From positions 62,001-126,000 of the forward strand of contig NZ_FOGS01000006.1 of assembly GCF_900111305.1 (NCBI RefSeq): a stretch of 64,000 bases of DNA, written 5' to 3'. The translations under genes and the position numbers were made by a program. The notes under the pieces were generated by a model that saw nothing but the letters and a program-made list of their open reading frames with translations, made no database searches and was not told the origin of the DNA. This document shows, piece after piece, positions 1 to 9,523 of the stretch. This DNA comes from Vreelandella subterranea (GTDB lineage Bacteria > Pseudomonadota > Gammaproteobacteria > Pseudomonadales > Halomonadaceae). How positions within the stretch are numbered: position 1 is the first letter of the stretch; each line of letters begins with the position of its first letter.

Positions 1-38
1 AGGTAATTGATCGACGCTGCATGTCAGTGAGGGCATCT

Positions 39-659
39 ATGCTCAACACCGCCGCCTGGAACCGCATACGCTATACCGCCTATGCCCCCCTTTACGATGC
101 GATTGCCAATCGTGCTTTTCGCAGGCCCCGTCGGGTGGCACTGGGTCAGGTGGACTGGGAACCTGGTATGCGCGTATTGCTGGTGGGTGCTGGCACAGGG
201 TTAGACCTTCCTTTTATCCCTCGTGAGCTGGAAATTCATTTAACCGATCTGACGCCCGCGATGGTCAAGCGCGCCACGCGTCGTGCCCATCGCTATCAGC
301 GCGATGTCACTTGCCATGTAATGGATGCTGAAGCGCTAACCTACCCAGACGAGCATTTCGATGTGGTCGTCATGCATTTACTGCTCGCGGTTATGCCCAC
401 ACCCCAGCAAGGGCTGGCCGAAGCTTACCGTGTACTCAGGCCTGGCGGTCAACTGTGCGTGATGGACAAGTTCCAGCCCGACGGCCAGCCAGCTGGGATT
501 AGTCGACGCCTGGCTAATATAGTGACATCCATACTCGCCACCGATATCACCCGCCAAGCGGCGCCATTGCTTACCCAGGCAGGGTTCCAGATCCGCCATG
601 ATGAACCGGTCCTGATGAACGGCTTGTTTCGTGCCCTGTTAGCCGCCAAACCCGAGTGA
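39..659 (+). CDS. Class I SAM-dependent methyltransferase
   Basis: Probable small-molecule or lipid methyltransferase of the UbiE/PmtA-like class. The glycine-rich SAM loop (VLLVGAGTGLDLPF) lies near residues 46-59, an acidic LTDLTP follows for ribose contact, and a post-II segment RVLRPGG is present. About 206 residues is usual for a single Rossmann domain. The ATG at 39 is preferred because GAGGG lies 5 bases upstream; an ATG at 21 lacks a ribosome site. The substrate cannot be read from sequence. The next gene follows on the same strand after about 100 bases. Confidence 0.8.
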   Translation: MLNTAAWNRIRYTAYAPLYDAIANRAFRRPRRVALGQVDWEPGMRVLLVGAGTGLDLPFIPRELEIHLTDLTPAMVKRATRRAHRYQRDVTCHVMDAEALTYPDEHFDVVVMHLLLAVMPTPQQGLAEAYRVLRPGGQLCVMDKFQPDGQPAGISRRLANIVTSILATDITRQAAPLLTQAGFQIRHDEPVLMNGLFRALLAAKPE

Positions 660-755
660 CATGTCTCATTGCGACGCTATGTCGCCCTGTTTTACTGGTG
701 CCTGCCACAACCCTCGCCTACCATGCGAGCTGACTTTTCTTACCCAGGTTCTGCC

Positions 756-2135
756 ATGGCTCGGCGTTCTTTATTCAGCAAACCACTGATGTTGTTAATC
801 AGTCGGCTGCACTTTTATGTTGGCTTGTTGGTGGGCCCGTTCATTCTTGTCGCGGCCCTATCTGGCATTGCTTATGTTATCAGCCCTGCGCTGGAAGCCT
901 GGGTCTACCAGGACGCATTACAAGGCACCCAGCAAGGGGACGTGCAGCCGTTAAGTGCCCAGATTGCCGCAGCCCAAGATTATCTGGACAGCGCCTCCCC
1001 CGATGCGGTTCGCCCGGCCCCCGAACCTGGCGATACCACGCGTATCATGTTCAGCGACCCGGTACTTGGCCCCTCTCAGCACAACGCCGTTTTCGTTGAC
1101 CCTGTTACCCTCAATATCACCGGTGAGGCCAAGGTTTACGGCACCAGCGGTATTTTACCGCTGCGCACCCAGATCGACCTGTTTCATCGCCAGCTTCTGT
1201 TAGGCGATACAGGCCGCCTTTACAGCGAGCTCGCGGCATCCTGGTTATGGGTGATGGCACTGGGCGGTATCGTGCTATGGCTCAACCGAAGACACGCCTT
1301 GAAAGCCAAACAGGGCCCGCGTCGACTTGCCAAACGTCATGCCACCCTGGGAGTGGTGTTGACCGCAGGGCTGTTGCTGTTTTCGGCGACGGGGCTGACC
1401 TGGTCGCAGTGGGCGGGCGGCAATATCGCCGAGCTTCGCCATGCCTGGGGCTGGAACACGCCCAGTGTCTCGACCGACCTGGCGGCTGGCGACACCACCC
1501 CGCAGGACGAACACGCCGAGCACCGGGGGCATGCCCAAACCGCTAACACTCAAGCCCCAGCTGTTTACCTGATTACCTTTGACCACGCATTACACGCGGC
1601 GCGGCAGGCAGGGCTTGAGGCCGACCGCCTGCAAATCACACCGCCGGCATCACCTGATCAGGCATGGCGCGTCGCTGAGATAGACCGTCGTTGGCCGACC
1701 CAGGTGGATGAGGTAGCACTGCATCCCCGCACCATGGCCGTTATCGACAGGACTGACTTCGCCACCTTTCCGTTGGCCGCAAAGCTGACACGTTGGGGAA
1801 TCGACCTGCACATGGGGGTACTGTTTGGCACCATCAATCAACTTGTACTTGGCGTGCTCGCAGCGGGCATCGTTGTGCTGGTTGTGTGGGGCTATACCCT
1901 GTGGTGGCGACGGGTTTCCCGGTCAAGCGGACATCGCTTCCCCACCGTCAGCGAACCATGGGCTTTGCTGCCGCCAGGTACAAAGCTTGGGCTTGTCGGC
2001 GTTGCCCTTGCGCTGGGTATGGCCCTCCCGGTGCTGGGGGTTAGTTTGGCACTTTTTGCTTGCATCGACGCTTTGCGTTGGGCCGCCATAAAACGCCGCC
2101 AATCAATGTGCATACGCCCTAACACTCCCCGTTGA
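756..2135 (+). CDS. PepSY-associated transmembrane protein
   Basis: Inner-membrane protein of the PepSY/PiuB type, a family often found with iron or siderophore uptake and reductive iron release. About five hydrophobic segments are visible: one after the N-terminal basic stretch (near residues 15-40), two in the middle (near 165-185 and 195-215), one near 360-390 and one near the C-terminus. A periplasmic loop rich in His and Asp lies before residue 300. Upstream TTG and ATG codons in frame exist, but the ATG at 756 starts just before the first membrane helix and matches the family. No iron-transport gene is adjacent, so the role is open. Confidence 0.8.
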   Translation: MARRSLFSKPLMLLISRLHFYVGLLVGPFILVAALSGIAYVISPALEAWVYQDALQGTQQGDVQPLSAQIAAAQDYLDSASPDAVRPAPEPGDTTRIMFSDPVLGPSQHNAVFVDPVTLNITGEAKVYGTSGILPLRTQIDLFHRQLLLGDTGRLYSELAASWLWVMALGGIVLWLNRRHALKAKQGPRRLAKRHATLGVVLTAGLLLFSATGLTWSQWAGGNIAELRHAWGWNTPSVSTDLAAGDTTPQDEHAEHRGHAQTANTQAPAVYLITFDHALHAARQAGLEADRLQITPPASPDQAWRVAEIDRRWPTQVDEVALHPRTMAVIDRTDFATFPLAAKLTRWGIDLHMGVLFGTINQLVLGVLAAGIVVLVVWGYTLWWRRVSRSSGHRFPTVSEPWALLPPGTKLGLVGVALALGMALPVLGVSLALFACIDALRWAAIKRRQSMCIRPNTPR

Positions 2136-2169
2136 CTATCACTTCCCGTGAACTCTAAAAGGTATCGTC

Positions 2170-2445
2170 ATGCCCAAAGCTGCCGTCAAACGCTTTCGCC
2201 GCCTGCCCGACGACGAACAGTCGCGTATCATCGAAATGGCCTGGGAAGACCGTACGCCATTTGATGCCATTGAGACCCTCTACGGCCTTGCCGAGCCGGA
2301 GGTGATCGAGGTGATGCGCCACCAACTCAAACCGGCCTCGTTTCGTTTATGGCGCAAACGCGTCACTGGCCGGGCAACGAAGCATACCGCCCTGCGCTCG
2401 CCGGATGTCCTCCGCGGCTATTGCCCGACTCAATATAAGTGCTGA
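2170..2445 (+). CDS. TIGR03643/DUF2805 family small protein
   Basis: A 91-residue basic protein with the features of the TIGR03643 (DUF2805) family: a helical N-terminus containing EIIEMAWEDRTPF-like residues, then RLWRKRVTGR. The family has no established function; the arrangement resembles a helix-turn-helix, but that is only a guess. A clear ribosome site (AAAGG, 7 bases before ATG) supports the start. It sits between the PepSY gene and the Zur-box-controlled GTPase. Confidence 0.75.
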   Translation: MPKAAVKRFRRLPDDEQSRIIEMAWEDRTPFDAIETLYGLAEPEVIEVMRHQLKPASFRLWRKRVTGRATKHTALRSPDVLRGYCPTQYKC

Positions 2446-2511
2446 CGACTGCTGATGAAGCGCTTGATGAAGACGTCAGAAAAACACATCTTTTTTTCAT
2501 CACCTCTTTAT

Positions 2512-2526
2512 TGTTATATTATCACA
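2512..2526 (+). promoter_or_regulatory. Candidate Zur box
   Basis: TGTTATATTATCACA matches the gammaproteobacterial Zur palindrome TGTTATAnTATAACA at all but one position. It lies 27 bases before the ATG of the COG0523 GTPase, in an AT-rich stretch where a promoter is expected. A further ATAACA follows directly and extends the dyad. Zur would repress in zinc-replete cells. Confidence 0.75.
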
Positions 2527-2553
2527 TAACATAAAAGCATTTAGAGGTGGGCA

Positions 2554-3780
2554 ATGACTGCGTTTTCTCCTTTACCCGTAACGGTGCTCTCGGGCTTTCT
2601 GGGTGCCGGTAAAACCACCGTGCTCAATCATATTCTGGCTAACCGCGAAGGTCGCCGTGTGGCGGTGATCGTCAACGATATGAGCGAGGTGAATATCGAC
2701 GGTGCACTGGTGCGCGGTGGCCCTGGCGAATCGACCCTTGACACCGACGTTGCCTTGAACCGCTCACAAGAACGGCTGGTAGAGATGAGCAACGGTTGCA
2801 TCTGCTGCACCCTGCGCAAAGACCTGTTGGAAGAAGTCAGCCAGTTGGCCAAGGAGGGTAAGTTCGATTATCTGGTGATCGAGTCCACGGGCATTTCCGA
2901 GCCACTGCCCGTGGCGGAAACCTTTACCTTTGAAGATGAGAGCGGTCAGAGCCTTTCCCACCTAGCGCGGCTGGATACGCTGGTGACTGTGGTCGACGGT
3001 GCCAACTTTCTTGAACAGTATCGCGAAGCGCAAAGCCTCGCCGAAGCAGGCGAACGCCTGGGTGAAGATGACGAACGCAACGTCGCCGACCTGCTGGTCG
3101 ATCAAATCGAGTTTTGCGACGTACTGCTGATCAGCAAGACCGACCTGATCAGCGACACAGAGCTGGGCGCTCTCAAGGCCATTCTAAGCTCGCTGAACCC
3201 TGATGCTGAACTGGTACCGATTACTCGGGGAGGCGTGCCTCTGGATAAAGTGCTGGACACCGGAAAGTTCAGTTTCGAGCGCGCCCAACTGGCACCGGGC
3301 TGGCTAAAGGAGATGCGCGGCGAACACGTACCCGAAACCGAGGAGTATGGCATCGGCAGCTTTGCCTACCACGCCCGCCGCCCTTTCCACCCGCAGAAGT
3401 TTCATGACCTGCTCAATCAGGAGTGGTTTGGTAAAGGCCTGCTACGCTCGAAGGGCTTTTTCTGGCTGGCGACCCGGCCGCGCTACGCGGGCCAGTGGAG
3501 CCAGGCAGGCGGGATCGCTCACCACGGTATGGCCGGGGTATTCTGGAAAGCCATTCCTGAAGACCAATGGCCGGACGACCCAGAAACGCGCCAGTTTATT
3601 ATGGACAAGTGGCAAGAACCGTTTGGCGACATGCGCCAGGAGTTGGTGTTTATCGGCCAGAGTCTGGATCAAGCCAGAATGCGCAAAGCGCTGGATGACT
3701 GCCTGCTGAGTGACGCAGAGTTACTCGAAGGCATGGAAGCGTGGAAGACGCTGCCCGACCCCTTCCCTGCTTGGGAATGA
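2554..3780 (+). CDS. zigA: COG0523 zinc metallochaperone GTPase (ZigA-type)
   Basis: G3E-family P-loop GTPase thought to deliver zinc to client proteins under zinc limitation. Walker A GFLGAGKT lies at residues 14-21, the metal-binding CxCC signature (GCICC) at 81-85, ESTGISEP forms the switch region, SKTD is the base-recognition motif, and the CobW C-terminal domain occupies the last 130 residues. At 408 residues it has the length of the ZigA branch rather than the shorter YjiA branch. GAGGTGG precedes the ATG. The upstream Zur box supports a role in zinc homeostasis. Confidence 0.88.
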   Translation: MTAFSPLPVTVLSGFLGAGKTTVLNHILANREGRRVAVIVNDMSEVNIDGALVRGGPGESTLDTDVALNRSQERLVEMSNGCICCTLRKDLLEEVSQLAKEGKFDYLVIESTGISEPLPVAETFTFEDESGQSLSHLARLDTLVTVVDGANFLEQYREAQSLAEAGERLGEDDERNVADLLVDQIEFCDVLLISKTDLISDTELGALKAILSSLNPDAELVPITRGGVPLDKVLDTGKFSFERAQLAPGWLKEMRGEHVPETEEYGIGSFAYHARRPFHPQKFHDLLNQEWFGKGLLRSKGFFWLATRPRYAGQWSQAGGIAHHGMAGVFWKAIPEDQWPDDPETRQFIMDKWQEPFGDMRQELVFIGQSLDQARMRKALDDCLLSDAELLEGMEAWKTLPDPFPAWE

Positions 3781-3787
3781 CATACCG

Positions 3788-5797
3788 CTAGTGGTCAGCA
3801 TTGCCTAAATGCCTTTCAGCCCACTGGCGCACCTCTGGGTAAGGCCGCTGTTCAAAAACCGCGAATCCGCTAAGGCCACGAGCTTTGAGCGGTGTGAATA
3901 TCGGCATGGTTAAACCACACAGAAAGTGTGCCAGCCGCTGGGCACTGGGCGGCCGGCCAAACTGCGTGGTGTGGCGCTCAATCAACGGCGTGGCATAGCG
4001 CTGAAAATCAGCAGCGGTTAATTCGGGCGGTGGTGTGGCCTCCGGCAGTTTTACCGGATGGCCGTAACACACCGAGCAGTGGCCACAGCGGCCCTGTTCG
4101 GTGTCAGGTGGCGCATCAAAAGTGCTATCGCCAAAATGTTCGGCCAGCCGCCGCGTCAGACAACTCCTCGACTCAAAAAGCGCCAGCATCGACTGTAGCC
4201 GCTCGATCTCAAGCCGATCCCGATGGCGGCATTCATTAAATAACTGGCTCGCCAGCGCTTCAACGGAAAAAGTCGGCTGGAGCACCTCGTAGACATCGGT
4301 CATCCGCTTGCCTTCAAGGGTCAGCCAGCCTTTGTCCTGGAAGTACTCAAGGGCTGTGATCACTCTGCCGCGGGAGGCGTCAATCTGCTGGGCCTGCCCC
4401 GCACTGTGCAAGCGCTCAAAATCCACCGTTCCCCAGGTACGGGCGATGGGAATGTTATCGACCAGCAAACGCACCAAGGTCGCACGCTCACCTTGAAAGC
4501 GGCCCACCAGGGCCTCTGGCTCGATGTGATAGCGCAGCCGATACTCGGCGAGAAACGCAAAGCGCGGGGCGATAATGCCGTGCATCTCCAGCCGCACCAG
4601 CAGTGTCTTCAACGGCAGCAGGCGAATATTGGTGTCGCGGGAGAGCGTATTGAGCAGCACTTCCCACTGGCGGTCTGGCGATTGGCCTGCCGCAGCGATC
4701 TCTTCCAGCAGGCAATGAATGCCTGCGAATTCAGGCGTATCGCCGTAAACGAAGTTTTCCAGCACCCGCAAGCCATCGCGCCCCGCCATGGTTAGGCAGG
4801 TGGAAGGCAGGCCATCGCGCCCCGCCCGCCCGATCTCCTGGCTGTAGTTTTCGATGGATTTGGGCAGGTCATAGTGAACCACGTTGCGGATATCGTCCTT
4901 GTCGATGCCCATCCCGAACGCAATGGTGGCCACGATGCAGGGCGACTCACCGCGCATGAACTGGCCCTGAATCTCATCCCGCCGCTGGGCATCCAATCCC
5001 GCATGGTACGCCTGGGCGGCGATGCCCTGATCCGTCAGTGCGCTCGCCACTCGCTCAGCGGTTTGCTGCAAGGTGACATAGATAATCGTCGGTGCTTCGC
5101 GCCCCGGCTGCATCTGCGGTTTCAGCCACTCGATCAACTGCTGTTGACGATCCTCCATGGCGGGTGCCACCAGCAGCTCAAGGTTGGAACGGTAAAAGCC
5201 GGTGGTGATGACGTTATCCTGATCAATGGCAAACTTCTCACGCATATCGGCAATTACCGCGGGCGTTGCCGTAGCAGTGAGCAGCAGCACCTGGGGAATG
5301 GCAAAGTCCCGCTGGTAGTCCGGCAGCTTCAAGTAATCGGGGCGAAAGTTATGCCCCCACTCGGAAAGACAGTGGGCTTCGTCGACCACCATCAGCGAAA
5401 TACGCACCTGGCGTAGAAAGTGGCGAAAGCGCTCATTCTTGAGCCGCTCCACCGAGATCATCAGGATTTTCAGCTCACCGCTTTTGGCGCGTTCCATGAC
5501 ATCCCGGGTGGTGTCGCGGTCCTGGGTGGAATCAATACTGGCCGCCGCCACGCCATGGCGGGTTAGAAAAGAGAGCTGATCCTGCATCAGCGCCAGCAGC
5601 GGCGACACCACCAGCGTCAAATGCGGCAGATGCAGCGCCGGGAGCTGGTAGCAAAGCGACTTCCCCGCGCCGGTGGCGAAAATCGCCGCCGTGGAGTGCA
5701 CCGCCAAAACCCTTGTCACCACCGCCTGCTGGCCGCCACGAAAGTCGTCAAAGCCGAAGACGTCCTTGAGCGTTTGTTGCGGCGATGTCGGGGGCAT
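3788..5797 (-). CDS. RecQ-family ATP-dependent DNA helicase
   Basis: SF2 3'-5' DNA helicase. Seen: motif 0 near FGFDDFRGGQQ, Walker A TGAGKS, DEAH box in VVDEAHCLSEWG, SAT-like TATATP, and motifs V-VI ending in QEIGRAGRDG. The C-terminal third carries a winged-helix-like region and late cysteines (CGHCSVC) of a RecQ-type zinc site set far from the core; no HRDC domain is evident. This layout differs from E. coli RecQ, so the symbol is withheld. The ATG at 5797 (AAGGA, 6 bases upstream) is preferred to one 60 bases earlier. It ends a minus-strand gene run. Confidence 0.85.
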   Translation of the reverse strand: MPPTSPQQTLKDVFGFDDFRGGQQAVVTRVLAVHSTAAIFATGAGKSLCYQLPALHLPHLTLVVSPLLALMQDQLSFLTRHGVAAASIDSTQDRDTTRDVMERAKSGELKILMISVERLKNERFRHFLRQVRISLMVVDEAHCLSEWGHNFRPDYLKLPDYQRDFAIPQVLLLTATATPAVIADMREKFAIDQDNVITTGFYRSNLELLVAPAMEDRQQQLIEWLKPQMQPGREAPTIIYVTLQQTAERVASALTDQGIAAQAYHAGLDAQRRDEIQGQFMRGESPCIVATIAFGMGIDKDDIRNVVHYDLPKSIENYSQEIGRAGRDGLPSTCLTMAGRDGLRVLENFVYGDTPEFAGIHCLLEEIAAAGQSPDRQWEVLLNTLSRDTNIRLLPLKTLLVRLEMHGIIAPRFAFLAEYRLRYHIEPEALVGRFQGERATLVRLLVDNIPIARTWGTVDFERLHSAGQAQQIDASRGRVITALEYFQDKGWLTLEGKRMTDVYEVLQPTFSVEALASQLFNECRHRDRLEIERLQSMLALFESRSCLTRRLAEHFGDSTFDAPPDTEQGRCGHCSVCYGHPVKLPEATPPPELTAADFQRYATPLIERHTTQFGRPPSAQRLAHFLCGLTMPIFTPLKARGLSGFAVFEQRPYPEVRQWAERHLGNADH

Positions 5798-5875
5798 GAA
5801 CGTTCCTTGGCGGAAAAGTAAAACAGTTAGCCAGTAGCCTACCGTAAAACGTACCAAGCAGACTATCGGTGGACG

Positions 5876-6784
5876 TTACTCCCAGGCCGCACCTTCCAGT
5901 GCATCCAGCGGGATTTTCAGGTAGCGCTTGCCGTTGGCCTCTGGCGCCGGTAGGCGGCCACCTTGGGTGTTGACCTGTAGCGCGTGGAGAATCAGCTTGG
6001 GCATTGGTAGTTCGCTATCACGCTTGTGGCGCAGCGCAATGTAGTCATCCTGGCTTTTACCCACCAAGTGCGGGTTGTGCGCCCGCTGCTCGGCGACGCT
6101 GCTTTGCCACTCGGGCTCGCGGTCATCAGGCATATAATCGTGGCCGGTGAACAAGCGAGTTTGGTCAGGCAAGGAGAGAATCTGCTGAATGGAATCCCAT
6201 AGCGCTTTGGCACTTCCACCGGGAAAGTCCGCCCTGGCGGTACCAAAATCCGGCTGGAACAGGGTGTCGTGCACGAAAGCCGCATCGCCGATTACATAGG
6301 TAATCGAAGCCAGCGTGTGGCCTGGCGAATACAGCACGCGGGCGTCCAGCTTGCCAATTTTAAACGTGTCGCCTTCCGCAAACAGCGTATCCCACTGACG
6401 GCCATCGGCGGGCATCTCCGGCCAGTGATAGATATCCTTCCACAGCGCCTGTACTTTAGTGACGTGCTGGCCTATGGCGGTGGGCGCGCCGGTTTTTCCC
6501 TGTAAATAGTGGGCCGCCGAGAAGTGGTCGGCGTGGGGATGGGTATCCAGAATCCAGGCGACCGAAAGCCCTTCTTGCTCTATATAAGCCAGTAACTTGT
6601 CAGCGCTAAAGGTCGCCGTTGCGCCTGATTTCTCGTCAAAATCCAGCACCGGGTCAATAATCGCGCACTGCTGGGTAGCCGGGTCGCTCACTACGTACTG
6701 AATGCTAAAAGTGCGGGGATCAAAAAAACCGGCGACATCCGGCGTGCCTTCTCCCTTGTGCCGGGAAAGCGCGAAGGTCTTCAT
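5876..6784 (-). CDS. MBL-fold metallo-hydrolase (persulfide dioxygenase/glyoxalase II-like)
   Basis: Metallo-beta-lactamase-fold enzyme of about 302 residues. The metal motif THPHADH (His82, His84, Asp86, His87) is followed by the third histidine in SPGHT, the bridging aspartate in VHDTLF and a late FTGHDY. Overall it resembles ETHE1/Blh-like sulfur dioxygenases and glyoxalase II relatives; which reaction it runs is not decidable here. GAGGAT, 6 bases upstream, supports the ATG at 6784 over an upstream ATG. No rhodanese or sulfide-oxidation partner is adjacent. Confidence 0.8.
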   Translation of the reverse strand: MKTFALSRHKGEGTPDVAGFFDPRTFSIQYVVSDPATQQCAIIDPVLDFDEKSGATATFSADKLLAYIEQEGLSVAWILDTHPHADHFSAAHYLQGKTGAPTAIGQHVTKVQALWKDIYHWPEMPADGRQWDTLFAEGDTFKIGKLDARVLYSPGHTLASITYVIGDAAFVHDTLFQPDFGTARADFPGGSAKALWDSIQQILSLPDQTRLFTGHDYMPDDREPEWQSSVAEQRAHNPHLVGKSQDDYIALRHKRDSELPMPKLILHALQVNTQGGRLPAPEANGKRYLKIPLDALEGAAWE

Positions 6785-6862
6785 GCTTATATCCTCAATG
6801 TTTACGCCATGCAATAAAGGTTATAAAGATAGCTGATTAAAGAATATAAGCAATAGCGCTCA

Positions 6863-7081
6863 CTAAAACGCTTTTTCCAGCGCAAAACGGGGCTGGGTCT
6901 GGCCCTCTTTGGTGACTGTTTCCATAAACATCTCAAGCGGGCGCACCCAGAGACCGTAGTCGCCATACAGGGCACGATACACAACCAGCGCCTCTTCACT
7001 TTCGCTGTGCTGGGCAGTGCCGAGCACTTCGTAAAGGCTGCCTTTGTAATGACGGTAAATACCGGGGACGGGAGCGGTCAT
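6863..7081 (-). CDS. DUF1653 family protein
   Basis: A 72-residue protein that fits DUF1653 across its length: GIYRHYKGSLYEVLG, a central LVVYRALYG, and the RPLEMFMETV segment typical of the family. Function unknown. Its start overlaps the tcdA stop by four bases (ATGA), so the two are translationally coupled in the same minus-strand run. Confidence 0.8.
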   Translation of the reverse strand: MTAPVPGIYRHYKGSLYEVLGTAQHSESEEALVVYRALYGDYGLWVRPLEMFMETVTKEGQTQPRFALEKAF

Positions 7082-7893
7082 AAAGCTTCCTTTTGGGTCA
7101 CTGGCTGGTTGGCTTTTTTGGCAAGACGCTCAAGCACCTTGGAGGCGGCGACAAAGCCAAAGGTGCCGGTCAGAAATGTGGCGGCACCGAAGCCCGAGGC
7201 ACAGTCCAAGCGTGTAGCGTCGCCGCTGCCAGGCTTTTGCAGGCAGACTTCACCGTCGGCGCCGGGATAGATCAACTGCTCGTCGGAGTAGACGCACTCC
7301 ACCGAGAAGCGCCGCTTGGGGTTACGGGAAAAGCCGTAGTCCCGGCGCAATCGCGAGCGCACCTTGGATAACAGCGGGTCGTGCTCGGTGCGCGTCAAAT
7401 CAGCGACTTGAATACGTGTGGGATCGGTCTGCCCACCCGCCGCGCCGGTAACGGTAATCGGGATTTTGCGCCGCTTGCACCAGGCAATCAGCGCGGCCTT
7501 GGCAATCACACTGTCGATGGCATCCACCACGTGGTCAGCGTCATCAGGAATCCGCTCGGCCAAGTTGGTGGGTGTGACGAAGGCGGTGTCGGCCACAATC
7601 TCGATTTCTGGAGCAATCAAGCGGCAGCGTTCGGCAAGCACTTCCACCTTGGGCTGACCAATGGTGCCATCCAGGGCGTGAAGCTGCCGGTTGACGTTGG
7701 AGACGCAGACGTCATCCAGGTCGATCAGCGTCAGCTTGCCAATGCCCGAGCGCGCCAGCGCCTCGACTGCCCAGCTCCCCACACCACCAACACCTACCAC
7801 CACCACGTGGGCATGGCGAAAGGCATCCGCGGCACGCTGACCATAGAGGCGGCGAATCCCGCCGAAACGAAAATCGTAGTCCGCAGACGACAT
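7078..7893 (-). CDS. tcdA: tRNA threonylcarbamoyladenosine dehydratase
   Basis: E1-like enzyme that cyclises t6A37 of tRNA to ct6A in an ATP-dependent reaction. The nucleotide loop GVGGVGSWAVEALARSG, the LIDLDDVCVSNVNRQ segment that positions ATP/Mg, and the VDAIDS region are all present. GGGAG five bases before the ATG at 7893 favours that start. An alternative ATG at 7911 overlaps the truC stop (ATGA) and would add six residues. It lies between truC and a DUF1653 gene, so two RNA-modification genes are adjacent. Confidence 0.92.
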   Translation of the reverse strand: MSSADYDFRFGGIRRLYGQRAADAFRHAHVVVVGVGGVGSWAVEALARSGIGKLTLIDLDDVCVSNVNRQLHALDGTIGQPKVEVLAERCRLIAPEIEIVADTAFVTPTNLAERIPDDADHVVDAIDSVIAKAALIAWCKRRKIPITVTGAAGGQTDPTRIQVADLTRTEHDPLLSKVRSRLRRDYGFSRNPKRRFSVECVYSDEQLIYPGADGEVCLQKPGSGDATRLDCASGFGAATFLTGTFGFVAASKVLERLAKKANQPVTQKEAL

Positions 7894-7907
7894 AGTGTCT
7901 CCCACAC

Positions 7908-8678
7908 TCATGTTAGAAGGGCGGATGGTGTGCCGACGGGCGGCGTGCGCACACTGTCCAGCGGCAGGTGACCCGACCAGCCAAGGTAATCAAGCAGCGT
8001 GCTCATGGTGTCATCCAAGGCACAGCCAAGCTGAATGCGCTTGTCGAACAGCGGATGGTCAAACGCCAGATAGGTCGCGGCCAGCAGCAACCGGGGAGCC
8101 CTTAGCTGTTCGGCAAAAAAGCGGTTGTGGACGCTTTTGCCGTGCTTGGCATCACCAATGATGGGGTAGCCACGCCGTGACAGATGGCGGCGAATCTGGT
8201 GGCGTCGCCCGGTCAATGGCCGCGCCTCGACCAGCGAGTAACGCGCCACGGGGTAACGGTCGACCTGCACCGGCAGTTCGACGCTATCCAGACGGCGAAT
8301 ATCGGTCATCGCTGGCATCGCGGGCATTTCCGCCTTGGGTCGGGTGCCATCCTCTTCCCGGAGCGGATAGTCCAAACGCTCACTTTCCGGCGCTTTACCG
8401 CGGACTACCGCCAAATAGCGCTTCTCCACCTGACGCTCGCTGAAGGCGTCGCTGAGCAGAGCGGCAACCTCGGAGGATAAGCCAAACACCATCACGCCTG
8501 AGGTGGGCCGGTCTAACCGATGCACCGGGTAGACGCGCTTGCCAAGCTGATTACGCAGCCGCTGAAGGAGAAATTCGGTTTCTCCACGCGCCAGTGCCGA
8601 ACGGTGGACTAAAAGTCCTGACGGCTTATGTACCGCAACCAGATGCTCATCCTGATAGAGGATGTTGAGTGGCGTCAT
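7908..8678 (-). CDS. truC: tRNA pseudouridine(65) synthase TruC
   Basis: RluA-family pseudouridine synthase. The catalytic motif HRLDRPTSG places the nucleophilic Asp at residue 56, and the distal RHLSRRGYPIIGDAKHG matches TruC closely. No S4 domain is present, as expected for TruC (about 256 residues). The expected target is U65 of tRNA-Ile/Asp. The gene heads the minus-strand run truC-tcdA-DUF1653. Confidence 0.88.
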   Translation of the reverse strand: MTPLNILYQDEHLVAVHKPSGLLVHRSALARGETEFLLQRLRNQLGKRVYPVHRLDRPTSGVMVFGLSSEVAALLSDAFSERQVEKRYLAVVRGKAPESERLDYPLREEDGTRPKAEMPAMPAMTDIRRLDSVELPVQVDRYPVARYSLVEARPLTGRRHQIRRHLSRRGYPIIGDAKHGKSVHNRFFAEQLRAPRLLLAATYLAFDHPLFDKRIQLGCALDDTMSTLLDYLGWSGHLPLDSVRTPPVGTPSALLT

Positions 8679-8865
8679 AACGCTCCTGGGTAATCATAAC
8701 GGGTCACTATGGCAGGGTGCCATTGTCGCGGCTTGGCAAGGCGTTGTCATCCACACAATGGGGAAAGCCGTGGACGAAGAGATTGGCAGGTTAGCCTTCA
8801 TGCAGCTACTTTAAGTAAGTACCTCATCGCGATAATTTCCATGGATCAGGAAAGGAGACATCATC

Positions 8866-9417
8866 ATGCGTTATGCCGCAATACTCGGCGGTCTTTCCGC
8901 CTCTCTACTGCTCGTCTCTGCTGCTCAGGCTAACGACAGCATGGATGTAGGAATGCATAAAATCAGCCCCGACGGCATCGGCGAGTCCATCGGCAGCATC
9001 ACGCTGGAAGACACTGAACATGGCCTGCTGTTGACGCCTGACCTCAGCGATCTGGAGACTGGCCCCCACGGCTTTCATGTACACCAGAACCCAAGCTGCG
9101 AGGCTCAGGAAAACGACAGCGGGCACATGACCGCGGGACTGTATGCTGGGGGCCATTATGACCCTGAAGAAACAGGCAGCCATAAAGGGCCCTACGAGGA
9201 TGGCCACTTGGGCGATTTACCCGTGCTTATCGTGGATGAAGATGGCAACGCCACGCTGCCTGTCCTCGCGCCGCGCTTGAGTGTCGAGGATATAAAAGGC
9301 CGCAGCATCATGATTCACGAAGGCGGCGATAACTATTCGGATGACCCTGAAGCACTGGGTGGGGGCGGAAGCCGCGTGGGCTGCGGCATCGTAGAAGCCT
9401 CTGACGACAGTGAATAA
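8866..9417 (+). CDS. sodC: Periplasmic Cu/Zn superoxide dismutase
   Basis: Dismutates superoxide in the periplasm. A signal peptide ends near residue 22 (AAQA cleavage). The copper ligands are in GFHVHQNPSC and the remaining histidines in GGHYDP, GHLGDLP and MIHEGGDNY; the conserved disulfide cysteines appear in NPSCE and GCGIVE. The length of 183 residues is usual. GGAGA eight bases before the ATG supports the start. The gene is followed by a bidirectional terminator shared with bfr. Confidence 0.93.
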   Translation: MRYAAILGGLSASLLLVSAAQANDSMDVGMHKISPDGIGESIGSITLEDTEHGLLLTPDLSDLETGPHGFHVHQNPSCEAQENDSGHMTAGLYAGGHYDPEETGSHKGPYEDGHLGDLPVLIVDEDGNATLPVLAPRLSVEDIKGRSIMIHEGGDNYSDDPEALGGGGSRVGCGIVEASDDSE

Positions 9418-9443
9418 CGCTTGTAGCTTGTAGATAGCGGAAA

Positions 9444-9479
9444 GCAAAACGGGCGGCCAATGATGGCTGCCCGTTTTGC
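9444..9479. terminator. Bidirectional terminator between sodC and bfr
   Basis: GCAAAACGGGC (9444-9454) pairs perfectly with GCCCGTTTTGC (9469-9479), with a smaller GCC/GGC pair inside the loop. T-rich bases flank it on both strands, so it can end sodC from the left and bfr from the right. Confidence 0.8.
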
Positions 9480-9523
9480 GTTGTGCGATTGGCTCAGTTG
9501 TTAAGCTGGCTCAATTCAAGCGA

